Of a DNA stretch of 7,895 bases, positions 1 to 5,799 are shown piece by piece; within the stretch, counting starts at the first letter, position 1; each line of letters starts with the position of its first letter. Position numbers and translations under genes: made by a program. This stretch comes from Chryseobacterium gleum (lineage in GTDB: Bacteria > Bacteroidota > Bacteroidia > Flavobacteriales_D > Crocinitomicaceae), in the NCBI GenBank assembly GCA_943326315.2, contig CALPSU020000115.1, positions 1-7,895 on the forward strand. Reading direction: 5' to 3'. Under the pieces are notes generated by a model that ran no database searches, was not told the origin of the DNA, and was given only the letters and a program-made list of their open reading frames with translations.

Positions 1-209
1 CTGGATTTCATATGCGTAGATCGATTGCTTGCTTTGAAAAAGAAAATATTAAATGTGATACATTTAGTACAGATTTAATTACTGGTCCTAAATCTAATTA
101 TTATTGGGAACAATATTTAGTTCCTAATTTAGAATCACTTTTTGGATGGAATAAATTAATAAAAGAAATTGTAGGATATGCTAGTTATTATGTGATGGGG
201 TATATTTAA
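1..209 (+). CDS. DUF218 (YdcF/SanA-like) family protein, C-terminal fragment
   Basis: This is the 3' end of a gene that begins before the window. The open frame runs from base 3 with no start needed and stops with TAA at 207-209. It reads G-F-H-M-R-R-S at the left edge, so the ATG at base 12 is an internal methionine, not a start. The H-M-R-R-(S/A)-x-x-C-F stretch, followed by a D-T-F-S-T-D segment and a K-E-x-x-G-Y-x-x-Y-x-x-M-G-Y-I tail, matches what I know of the C-terminus of DUF218 proteins in Flavobacteria. DUF218 proteins (E. coli YdcF, SanA, ElyC) are often membrane-anchored and linked to envelope integrity, but the biochemical role of most is unknown. The N-terminal anchor and most of the domain lie outside the window. 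It converges on the MBL-fold gene with 7 bases between the stop codons. Family assignment is by recognition of the tail only. Confidence 0.72.
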   Translation, partial: GFHMRRSIACFEKENIKCDTFSTDLITGPKSNYYWEQYLVPNLESLFGWNKLIKEIVGYASYYVMGYI

Positions 210-216
210 AAAATAA

Positions 217-981
217 TTACACATCCAATATCATTCCATCATATGCAATAAAAACATTGTCTGGTAAAATTTTCTCAATTTCCTTATATGTTCCAAAAGT
301 ATGAGAAATATGAGTTAAATATGCTTTTTCAGGATTAATTTCTTTTATAAATTCTAATGCTTCTTGTAAATTAAAATGGGAAACATGTTCTTTCTCATGT
401 AATGCATTAACAATTAAAACTTTAGTTCCTTTTACCTTTTCAGTTTCTTTTTTAGATATTATTTTAGCATCCGTTATATATGTAAAATCATTAAATCTAA
501 AGCCTAAAACAGGCATAACATAGTGCATAATATTAATCGGCTGAACCTCTAATCCTCCTGGTAATATAAATCTATTAGAAGATATTCTATTTATATTCAA
601 CTTTGGAATTCCAGGGTATTTAGTATTAGTAAAAATATAGTGAAACTCTCTTTTTAAAGCTTCTTCTACCCTATCAGAGCAAAACACCTCCATATCTCTA
701 GATTCTTTATAATTAAACCCTCTAATATCGTCTAATCCAGCTATATGGTCTTTATGTTCATGCGTAAAAAGTACAGCTCTCAATGACTTTACATTATGCG
801 TAAGCATTTGTTGACGGAAATCTGGACCAGTATCAATTACATAATTCTCCTCATTATGAGTTAACATTATAGAACTTCTTAATCTTTTGTCACGAACATC
901 ATTTGAATTACAAACATAACAATCACAGGCTATCATTGGCACTCCTTGAGATGTTCCAGAACCTAATATGGTAACTTTCAT
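217..981 (-). CDS. PhnP-like MBL-fold metal-dependent hydrolase
   Basis: A 254-residue metallo-beta-lactamase-fold hydrolase, full length for the PhnP-like group. The N-terminus carries G-S-G-T-S-Q-G-V-P (7-15) followed by a C-x-C-x-x-C cluster (Cys19, 21, 24), as in PhnP, where these cysteines bind a structural zinc. The metal motif H-E-H-K-D-H is at 74-79 and is followed by A-G-L-D-D. Further likely ligands are His153, the Asp of Y-I-T-D (171), and the late histidines of L-T-H-I-S-H (224, 227). PhnP itself is a phosphoribosyl cyclic phosphodiesterase of phosphonate breakdown. No phn genes are nearby, so the substrate here is unknown and a general phosphodiesterase role is inference. No signal peptide is seen, so it should be cytoplasmic. 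It is the last gene of the leftward block, 5 bases after the DUF423 gene. The start is ATG at 981. I see no convincing terminator hairpin after the stop. Confidence 0.88.
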   Translation of the reverse strand: MKVTILGSGTSQGVPMIACDCYVCNSNDVRDKRLRSSIMLTHNEENYVIDTGPDFRQQMLTHNVKSLRAVLFTHEHKDHIAGLDDIRGFNYKESRDMEVFCSDRVEEALKREFHYIFTNTKYPGIPKLNINRISSNRFILPGGLEVQPINIMHYVMPVLGFRFNDFTYITDAKIISKKETEKVKGTKVLIVNALHEKEHVSHFNLQEALEFIKEINPEKAYLTHISHTFGTYKEIEKILPDNVFIAYDGMILDV

Positions 982-986
982 TTGAA

Positions 987-1415
987 TTAAATATTTGATG
1001 TTTGATTTTTCGCTTTAATCTCTATCGGTTTTTTTAAGATAAATTTCATTAATAAAATAATCCAACCTAAAATTAAAAGTAAACCTCCTAAAGGGGTAAT
1101 TGGACCTAGAAATTTTAAAGACATACCCAAAACCGATTGAATAGATAAAAAGTAGATTGAACCTGAAAAGAAAAGTGTACCTATAATCCAAAAAGCAAAA
1201 ATTGGCTTTAATGAAAAAATTAATTTATCTGAATTTAATCCTAAGATTAAAAAAGCAAAACCCGAATACATTTGATAACGAACACCTGTTTCAAAAGAAG
1301 CTATTTTTTCTGGAAATTCTTCTAATATCTTTTTTAATCCGTGAGCACCAAAAGCACCTAAAATAATACCTGAAAATATTAATATTATACCTACTACAAC
1401 AAATTTTCTATCCAT
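987..1415 (-). CDS. DUF423 family small integral membrane protein
   Basis: A 142-residue protein of the DUF423 (YgdD-like) family, the usual size. It has about four hydrophobic segments: roughly residues 5-25, 50-62, 70-92 and 100-127. Family signatures are G-A-F-G-A-H-G-L-K (20-28), a R-Y-Q-M-Y stretch (46-50), F-S-G-S-I-Y (83-88) and G-P-I-T-P-L-G-G (104-111). It should sit in the inner membrane. No molecular function is established for the family. The last 15 or so residues are polar and lysine-rich, as expected of a cytoplasmic tail. The ATG at 1415 lies 1 base after the stop of the deacetylase-like gene, and the stop lies 5 bases before the MBL-fold gene, so it is almost certainly co-transcribed with both. 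The start is firm because the conserved first helix begins directly after it. Confidence 0.88.
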   Translation of the reverse strand: MDRKFVVVGIILIFSGIILGAFGAHGLKKILEEFPEKIASFETGVRYQMYSGFAFLILGLNSDKLIFSLKPIFAFWIIGTLFFSGSIYFLSIQSVLGMSLKFLGPITPLGGLLLILGWIILLMKFILKKPIEIKAKNQTSNI

Positions 1416-1416
1416 T

Positions 1417-2706
1417 TTATTTTCTTTCTTTTAAGCTTAGTGAATATTCCAAAACATCTCTCCATCCTTTCCATTTCCCATAATCCCCAATGGTTTCATT
1501 ATGCCAAATGAAAGAAAAGTCACCACCAAATCTTGAAACTTCACAATACAATTTCCAAATTACATTTTTACTTTCATCAATATTTAATTTTAAATATTCA
1601 TTTAGAGTTCCATCCATATAAACAAAAGGATGAATTATCAAATCTGTTATTCTATTGTTATTTAAATTAAACCAATAATAAGGCCTTGCGGTTCCGCATC
1701 TAAAACCCACCTGATCTGCATACCCCATTGAAAAATCCTCTTTAATTCCTAAGTGTAACAAAATGGGATAGGTTATTCTTACTTTTAATTTTAAAAAATG
1801 TTGACGAGAACACGTAACTTTATTATTCAATATTGCTTCAAGTCTCAAGATTTCTTCATTCACATGAAATTCATGAGAATTTGATTTATAACTAGGGTGA
1901 ATACCAACAATTGCTAATTCACCCATGCTTTGAATTAATTTTTGATGTCGAATATCAGTATGTGTAATATTTCGATCGAATTTAGCATAATCTCCTAGTA
2001 ACCAGAAAATATTCACATTAAAATCCATAACTGAGATTGATTTAATGTAATCAAATGTGTCAAATGGATCTTTAATTTTTTTATTCAAGATTAACCTTCT
2101 TTGCTCTATTCTTTTTTTGTCGAAATTAATTCGATCTCTTGCGATAGAAAGCCATTTTCTAGCCCCTTGTTTCCATTGAAAAGCAAATGTATTATCAATA
2201 TCAAAAGTTGGACAAATAGCTACTTTTATTTTTTCAGGTTCAAAATTACAATTTAGTTTTTTTGTTAATGAATTTATTAAAGCAACTGACCATCTATCAC
2301 AAATAGCTTTATCTAGCCATTTATAAGTATGCTGAATACTAAATTTTGAAGAAAATCGTTCGTGCTCATCTTCCCTATTGTTTGTGTACTCTTCCATCCT
2401 AGAGAGGATATAAAAAATAGCTGCTAATGGATCTAAAATTTCATCAAAAATTAAACATTCTTCATTTTCAAATATTCCTTTCCCAATTTCATATTCACGA
2501 ATTACTTCATCAAATAAAACAGAAGAAGGATAAAGTTGAAGAATATTATTAAAATCTTTGTTTGAATAATTTAACCTTGGTAAAGAAGAATTTTGAAAAG
2601 ATAAAAAATCATTGTTCAATTTATAAGTTAAACCTCGTTCTATAAAAACGAAATCCAAAGTATAAATTAATCGCTCCGAAATCTGCTCTACAAATATTTC
2701 AACCAT
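1417..2706 (-). CDS. Divergent polysaccharide deacetylase-like protein (NodB-fold)
   Basis: A 429-residue protein resembling the polysaccharide deacetylase family proteins common in Bacteroidota, which often sit near surface-glycan genes. Residues 1 to about 155 form an N-terminal region that I cannot assign a function. The NodB-like part begins with T-F-D-I-D (167-171), corresponding to the T-F-D-D metal motif. G-I-H-P-S-Y (268-273) sits where the H-x-x-x-H motif is expected, but the second histidine position is Lys274. G-F-R-C-G-T-A-R-P (334-342) resembles the R-x-P motif. R-Q-H-F (301-304), H-P-F-x-x-M-D-G-T-L (359-368) and a C-terminal W-H-N-E (401-404) are also present. A classical enzyme would remove N-acetyl groups from glycan; whether this one does so is not shown. 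No signal peptide is seen, so it may work on a cytoplasmic or lipid-linked precursor. Its ATG directly abuts the stop of the epimerase gene, which strongly suggests translational coupling and a joint role in glycan synthesis. Confidence 0.75.
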   Translation of the reverse strand: MVEIFVEQISERLIYTLDFVFIERGLTYKLNNDFLSFQNSSLPRLNYSNKDFNNILQLYPSSVLFDEVIREYEIGKGIFENEECLIFDEILDPLAAIFYILSRMEEYTNNREDEHERFSSKFSIQHTYKWLDKAICDRWSVALINSLTKKLNCNFEPEKIKVAICPTFDIDNTFAFQWKQGARKWLSIARDRINFDKKRIEQRRLILNKKIKDPFDTFDYIKSISVMDFNVNIFWLLGDYAKFDRNITHTDIRHQKLIQSMGELAIVGIHPSYKSNSHEFHVNEEILRLEAILNNKVTCSRQHFLKLKVRITYPILLHLGIKEDFSMGYADQVGFRCGTARPYYWFNLNNNRITDLIIHPFVYMDGTLNEYLKLNIDESKNVIWKLYCEVSRFGGDFSFIWHNETIGDYGKWKGWRDVLEYSLSLKERK

Positions 2707-3855
2707 TTATAAATGCTCTAATATTTTTTCACAAATAAACTCTGCTGCCTTTCCATCTCCATATAGAGAGGGGTAGGTATAATCAGATTTTGAGTTTAAT
2801 ATTGTAAATGAATCTACTATTTTATCATAATTTGCTTCAGCTAATAATGCATTCCCATTTTTTACTATTTCAACCCATTCTGTTTGAGGTCTCAAAATAA
2901 TACATGGTTTTTTGAAAAAATAAGCTTCTTTTTGTAATCCACCACTATCTGTAATTATCATTTTTGAATTTTTCTCTAAAGCTATAATATCTAAAAAACC
3001 AGCTGGATCTATAATTTTAAATGACGAATTCACTTCAATTTCAGTATACAATTCATCTGAAAGCTGATCTTTCATTTTACTTCTTGTTCTTGGGTGAATA
3101 GGTAAAACGATTGCTAATTTTGAATCTTTTTGAATTTGAAGTAATGCTTTAAATATAGATTCTAAGTTTTCTGATATATCGGTATTTGAATCTCTATGAA
3201 TTGTAGATAATATGTATTCATTCTCACGAACTCCAATTCTATTTAATATTGTTGATTTCTCATCTGAAACACTTGAGAAAAACAAACTATTATCAAACAT
3301 TACATCTCCACAATGATAAACTCTAGGAGAATTTGCTGTTGCTTTTTCTATTGAATCAAGATCAAAACCTTCTCGTTTTAAATTATCAAATCCAGTGGTA
3401 GTAGGCGTGAACAATATAGTTGACATATGGTCACAAGCAATTCTGTTTACTTCTTCCGGCATTGCTTTGTTAAAACTTCTTAAACCTGCCTCAACATGCA
3501 CTACTGGAATATGAATTTTAGCTGCTGCCAAAGCTCCGGCAATTGTAGAGTTTGTGTCTCCATATACTAAAATCGCTATTGGATTCTCTTTTATAAAAAT
3601 CTCTTCTAATCCTTCAATCATTTTTGCAGTCTGAGAACCATGTGAACCACTTCCTACATTCAAATTGTAATTTGGCAATGGAATCCCCATTTCATGAAAG
3701 AAAACTTCTGACATATTTTCATCATAATGTTGACCAGTATGAACAATAATTTCTTCTAATTTTTGCGAAAAACTATTTCTAATTACCCTGCTAATAGCAG
3801 AAGATTTAATTATTTGAGGACGAGCTCCAACGATAGTAATTATTTTTTTCTTCAC
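2707..3855 (-). CDS. wecB: UDP-N-acetylglucosamine 2-epimerase, non-hydrolysing (WecB/WbpI type)
   Basis: A 382-residue GT-B-fold epimerase of normal length. It inverts C2 of a UDP-N-acetyl sugar (UDP-GlcNAc to UDP-ManNAc, or the 3-acetamido uronate version in WbpI) in the cytoplasm for surface polysaccharide synthesis. Motifs in order are G-A-R-P-Q (10-14), G-Q-H-Y-D (41-45), Y-G-D-T-N-S-T (98-104), H-V-E-A-G-L-R (120-126), P-E-E-V-N-R (133-138), I-H-R (219-221), H-P-R-T-R (254-258), D-S-G-G-L-Q-K-E (303-310) and Q-T-E-W-V-E (324-329). Asp100, Glu122, Glu134 and His220 align with the catalytic Asp95, Glu117, Glu131 and His213 of E. coli WecB. The G-A-R-P-Q and Q-T-E-W-V-E wording is closer to WbpI than to E. 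coli WecB, so the exact sugar is open and the symbol is a family label. The start is GTG at 3855: I-I-T-I-V-G-A-R-P follows at once and no in-frame ATG is suitably placed. It lies 18 bases after radC and abuts the deacetylase-like gene. Confidence 0.9.
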   Translation of the reverse strand: MKKKIITIVGARPQIIKSSAISRVIRNSFSQKLEEIIVHTGQHYDENMSEVFFHEMGIPLPNYNLNVGSGSHGSQTAKMIEGLEEIFIKENPIAILVYGDTNSTIAGALAAAKIHIPVVHVEAGLRSFNKAMPEEVNRIACDHMSTILFTPTTTGFDNLKREGFDLDSIEKATANSPRVYHCGDVMFDNSLFFSSVSDEKSTILNRIGVRENEYILSTIHRDSNTDISENLESIFKALLQIQKDSKLAIVLPIHPRTRSKMKDQLSDELYTEIEVNSSFKIIDPAGFLDIIALEKNSKMIITDSGGLQKEAYFFKKPCIILRPQTEWVEIVKNGNALLAEANYDKIVDSFTILNSKSDYTYPSLYGDGKAAEFICEKILEHL

Positions 3856-3873
3856 TAAATTATTGTTAATTTT

Positions 3874-4566
3874 TTATTTCATTACACCTTTATCGGCGAA
3901 GCTAAAGTAATCATTATCCGTAAAAATAATGTGATCTAATATTGGTAAATCAATCATTTTACCAAAACTTATTAATTGACTCGTTAACTTTTCATCTTGG
4001 TGACTTGGAAATAATTGGCCACTTGGGTGATTGTGACAAAGAATTATTCCGCAAGCTAAATGGTCTATAGCTATTTTGAAAATGATTTTTCCATCAGCAA
4101 TAGTTCCTGACGTTCCTCCTTTTGAAATTTGCTCTTTGTGAATAATCTCATTTGCTCTATTTAACAAAACAATGTAAAACTCTTCATGCTTAAGGTCCTT
4201 AAAAAAAGGAAGCATAAATTCATAAATAACAATTGGCCCGTTTACTTTTAGCTTTTTAGGAGTTTCGCTTTCCTTACCCCTTCTACCAATTTCTATGGCC
4301 GCTAAAATAGAGATAGCTTTTGCTTCACCAACTCCTTTAAATTTAATTAGATCATTAAATGTTTTTTTTGAAAAAATTGAAAGATCGTTTGAAGAATTAG
4401 AAAGGATTTCTTGCGCTAATTCAACTGCTGATTTATCCCTAGTACCTGAACCTAAAATAATCGCTAATAATTCAGCATCTGATAATGAATGTCGACCTTT
4501 GAGTAACATTTTCTCTCTTGGCCTATCATCTTCCGCCCAAGATTTAATGGTTAAATTTTCTAACAT
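3874..4566 (-). CDS. radC: RadC family protein (JAB/MPN metalloprotease-like domain)
   Basis: A 230-residue RadC (UPF0758) protein, the usual length. The N-terminal part has the D-D-R-P-R-E-K-M family signature (13-20), S-D-A-E-L-L-A-I-I-L-G-S-G (29-41) and a helix-hairpin-helix-like F-K-G-V-G-E-A-K-A (76-84). The C-terminal domain has the JAMM metal motif: Glu128/129, then H-N-H-P-S-G (178-183) with Ser188 and Asp191, fitting H-x-H-x7-S-x-x-D. The family is traditionally called DNA repair protein, but that role is doubtful and its biochemical activity is unsettled. I chose the ATG at 4566 because D-D-R-P-R-E then falls at the usual distance. The longer open frame begins with TTG at 4614, adds 16 unconserved residues and would start inside the candidate promoter. 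It is the first gene of the leftward block, divergent from lpxK. Confidence 0.93.
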   Translation of the reverse strand: MLENLTIKSWAEDDRPREKMLLKGRHSLSDAELLAIILGSGTRDKSAVELAQEILSNSSNDLSIFSKKTFNDLIKFKGVGEAKAISILAAIEIGRRGKESETPKKLKVNGPIVIYEFMLPFFKDLKHEEFYIVLLNRANEIIHKEQISKGGTSGTIADGKIIFKIAIDHLACGIILCHNHPSGQLFPSHQDEKLTSQLISFGKMIDLPILDHIIFTDNDYFSFADKGVMK

Positions 4567-4611
4567 GAATTTGTATTTCTTACTAAAGCTAGCATAAAAG
4601 TTGAGAATTAA

Positions 4612-4642
4612 CAAATATTAATCACTCAATTATAAAATCCAA
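4612..4642 (-). promoter_or_regulatory. Candidate Bacteroidota-type promoter for the radC operon
   Basis: On the minus strand, TTG (4642-4640) is followed after 19 bases by TAATATTTG (4620-4612). This resembles the Bacteroidota consensus TTG-N17-23-TAnnTTTG, with one extra base in the -7 element. Transcription would begin near 4605 and leave about 40 untranslated bases before the radC ATG at 4566. The match is imperfect and such words are common in AT-rich DNA, but the position is right for the only sizeable gap upstream of the five-gene block. Confidence 0.35.
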
Positions 4643-4654
4643 AAAAATAGATTA

Positions 4655-4702
4655 AATCATTAAAAAACAAACACTTAAATCATTATAAATGAATTAATGA
4701 TT
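4655..4702. repeat. Three copies of an 8-mer (AATCATTA) between divergent genes
   Basis: AATCATTA occurs at 4655-4662 and 4678-4685, and its reverse complement TAATGATT at 4695-4702. The first two copies belong to an identical 11-mer TTAAATCATTA (4652-4662 and 4675-4685) repeated 23 bases apart. The cluster lies midway between the divergent radC and lpxK genes, where a shared regulator could bind. The words are almost all A and T, so chance repetition is possible. Confidence 0.4.
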
Positions 4703-4713
4703 AATTTATAATG
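4681..4713. repeat. Perfect 10-bp inverted repeat in the radC-lpxK divergent region
   Basis: CATTATAAAT (4681-4690) and ATTTATAATG (4704-4713) are exact reverse complements separated by 13 bases. The arms are AT-rich with no following T-tract, and the site lies between two divergent starts. A terminator is therefore unlikely; an operator or a chance palindrome fits better. The inverted copy of the AATCATTA word lies in the loop. Confidence 0.5.
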
Positions 4714-4755
4714 CAAAACCAATTATACTTTTTATTATTTAAGTTTAGATTTTGT

Positions 4756-4763
4756 TATTTTTG
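4756..4763 (+). promoter_or_regulatory. Possible -7 element directly before lpxK
   Basis: TATTTTTG (4756-4763) fits the Bacteroidota -7 consensus TAnnTTTG exactly, but it ends only 4 bases before the lpxK ATG at 4768. Transcription from it would start at about the ATG and give a leaderless mRNA. No good TTG element lies 17-23 bases upstream. TAGATTTTG (4746-4754) is a weaker alternative that would leave a short leader. Confidence 0.2.
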
Positions 4764-4767
4764 AGTT

Positions 4768-5799
4768 ATGCAAAAATTGCGACTGATTTTATTACCATTT
4801 TCTTGGATTTATGGAATTATTACATTTTTACGTAATTCACTTTACGATTTAGGAATTTTTAAAACCTATATCATTCCTAAAAAATCGATTTGTGTTGGAA
4901 ACCTTGCTGTTGGCGGAACTGGAAAGTCACCCCATGTTTCATATTTAGTCAATTTACTAAAGGCTAATACTAAAATTTCCATTTTGAGTCGAGGATATGG
5001 CAGAAATACAAAAGGATTTATTTTAGCTAATGAAAACTCAAAAGGCACTGAAATAGGTGATGAACCTAAAATGCATGTCACACGATTTCACCCAAATGTA
5101 AATGTTGTAGTATGTGAAAAACGTGATTTAGGAGTAAAAAAAATAAACGACATTTTTCCTGAAAATGAATTAATAATTCTTGACGATGCTTTTCAACACA
5201 GAGCCGTAAAGGCGGAAGTAAATATTCTATTGACAGACTATTCCTCTTTATTTTCAACAGATTTCATGATGCCTGCTGGAAATTTAAGAGAATGGAAAAT
5301 TGGAAGAAAACGCGCAAAATGGATCATTGTTACTAAATGTCCCTCAACTATATCTGAAGATGAAAAATCAGTTATAGCTAAAAAACTAAAGTTTAAACAA
5401 GAACATATATTCTTCTCTTCCATTCTTTACGGTGAAATAATCTCGTTTAATAAAAGCCCTCTCCCCGACTTTAAAAACGTAATTTTAGTGACTGGTATTT
5501 CAAATCCTACACCTCTACAAAATCATTTATCAAATGAGTTTTCTATTAAAACCATAAAATTTCCAGATCATCACAATTATACAATTGCAGATATTGAAAG
5601 AATTCATCAAATTTTTGATACTTTTGCATCTGAAAGTAAAGTTATCATTACTACAGAAAAGGATTATATGCGTTTTTCTGAAATGATTTCTCAAACAAAC
5701 ATGCTCGACTACCCTTGGTTTTATCAATCAATTGAGGTAGAAATAGATAGAAAAGATATTTTTAACAAGTTAGTAAAACAATATGTTGACACAATTTAA
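4768..5799 (+). CDS. lpxK: Tetraacyldisaccharide 4'-kinase LpxK
   Basis: A 343-residue LpxK. It phosphorylates the 4' position of the tetraacyl disaccharide-1-phosphate intermediate of lipid A, using ATP, at the cytoplasmic face of the inner membrane. A hydrophobic N-terminal segment (about 5-20) fits the membrane anchor of the family. The P-loop, in the family's G-N-L-x-V-G-G-T-G-K-S-P form, is at 44-55. Then come S-R-G-Y-G-R (74-79), G-D-E-P (97-100), D-D-A-F-Q-H-R (139-145), G-N-L-R-E (171-175), F-P-D-H-H-N-Y (265-271) and T-T-E-K-D-Y-M-R (295-302). All key motifs are intact, so the organism should make phosphorylated lipid A and have a Gram-negative outer membrane. The ATG at 4768 is the first gene start after the divergent intergenic region. 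Its 3' end overlaps the PNP gene by 17 bases in another frame. Confidence 0.96.
   Translation: MQKLRLILLPFSWIYGIITFLRNSLYDLGIFKTYIIPKKSICVGNLAVGGTGKSPHVSYLVNLLKANTKISILSRGYGRNTKGFILANENSKGTEIGDEPKMHVTRFHPNVNVVVCEKRDLGVKKINDIFPENELIILDDAFQHRAVKAEVNILLTDYSSLFSTDFMMPAGNLREWKIGRKRAKWIIVTKCPSTISEDEKSVIAKKLKFKQEHIFFSSILYGEIISFNKSPLPDFKNVILVTGISNPTPLQNHLSNEFSIKTIKFPDHHNYTIADIERIHQIFDTFASESKVIITTEKDYMRFSEMISQTNMLDYPWFYQSIEVEIDRKDIFNKLVKQYVDTI

Noticed and set aside
193..241. Possible hairpin (TGATGG 193-198 with CCATCA 236-241) between the convergent genes
   Set aside because: Only 6 bp with a 37-base loop and no T-tract, and both arms lie in coding sequence; not a credible terminator.
217..981. Assigning the MBL-fold gene as phnP of a phosphonate pathway
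   Set aside because: The motifs match the PhnP-like group, but no other phn gene is present, so the specific symbol and pathway are not supported.
217..4566. Idea that RadC, the MBL hydrolase and the glycan genes form a defence or mobile island
   Set aside because: RadC proteins do occur on mobile elements, but there is no integrase, transposase, toxin, nuclease or direct-repeat boundary, and all neighbours are chromosomal families with uniform composition.
4295..4597. 100-residue open frame on the plus strand opposite radC
   Set aside because: It is antisense to conserved RadC sequence, resembles no family I know, and its composition fits a shadow of the coding strand.
4567..4614. Longer radC start with 16 extra residues
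   Set aside because: It would begin with TTG, the added residues are not part of the RadC family, and it overlaps the candidate promoter; the ATG at 4566 gives the normal length.
4866..5727. Three minus-strand open frames of 61-71 residues within lpxK (4866-5081, 5238-5423, 5530-5727)
   Set aside because: All lie antisense to conserved LpxK motifs and have no recognisable domain.
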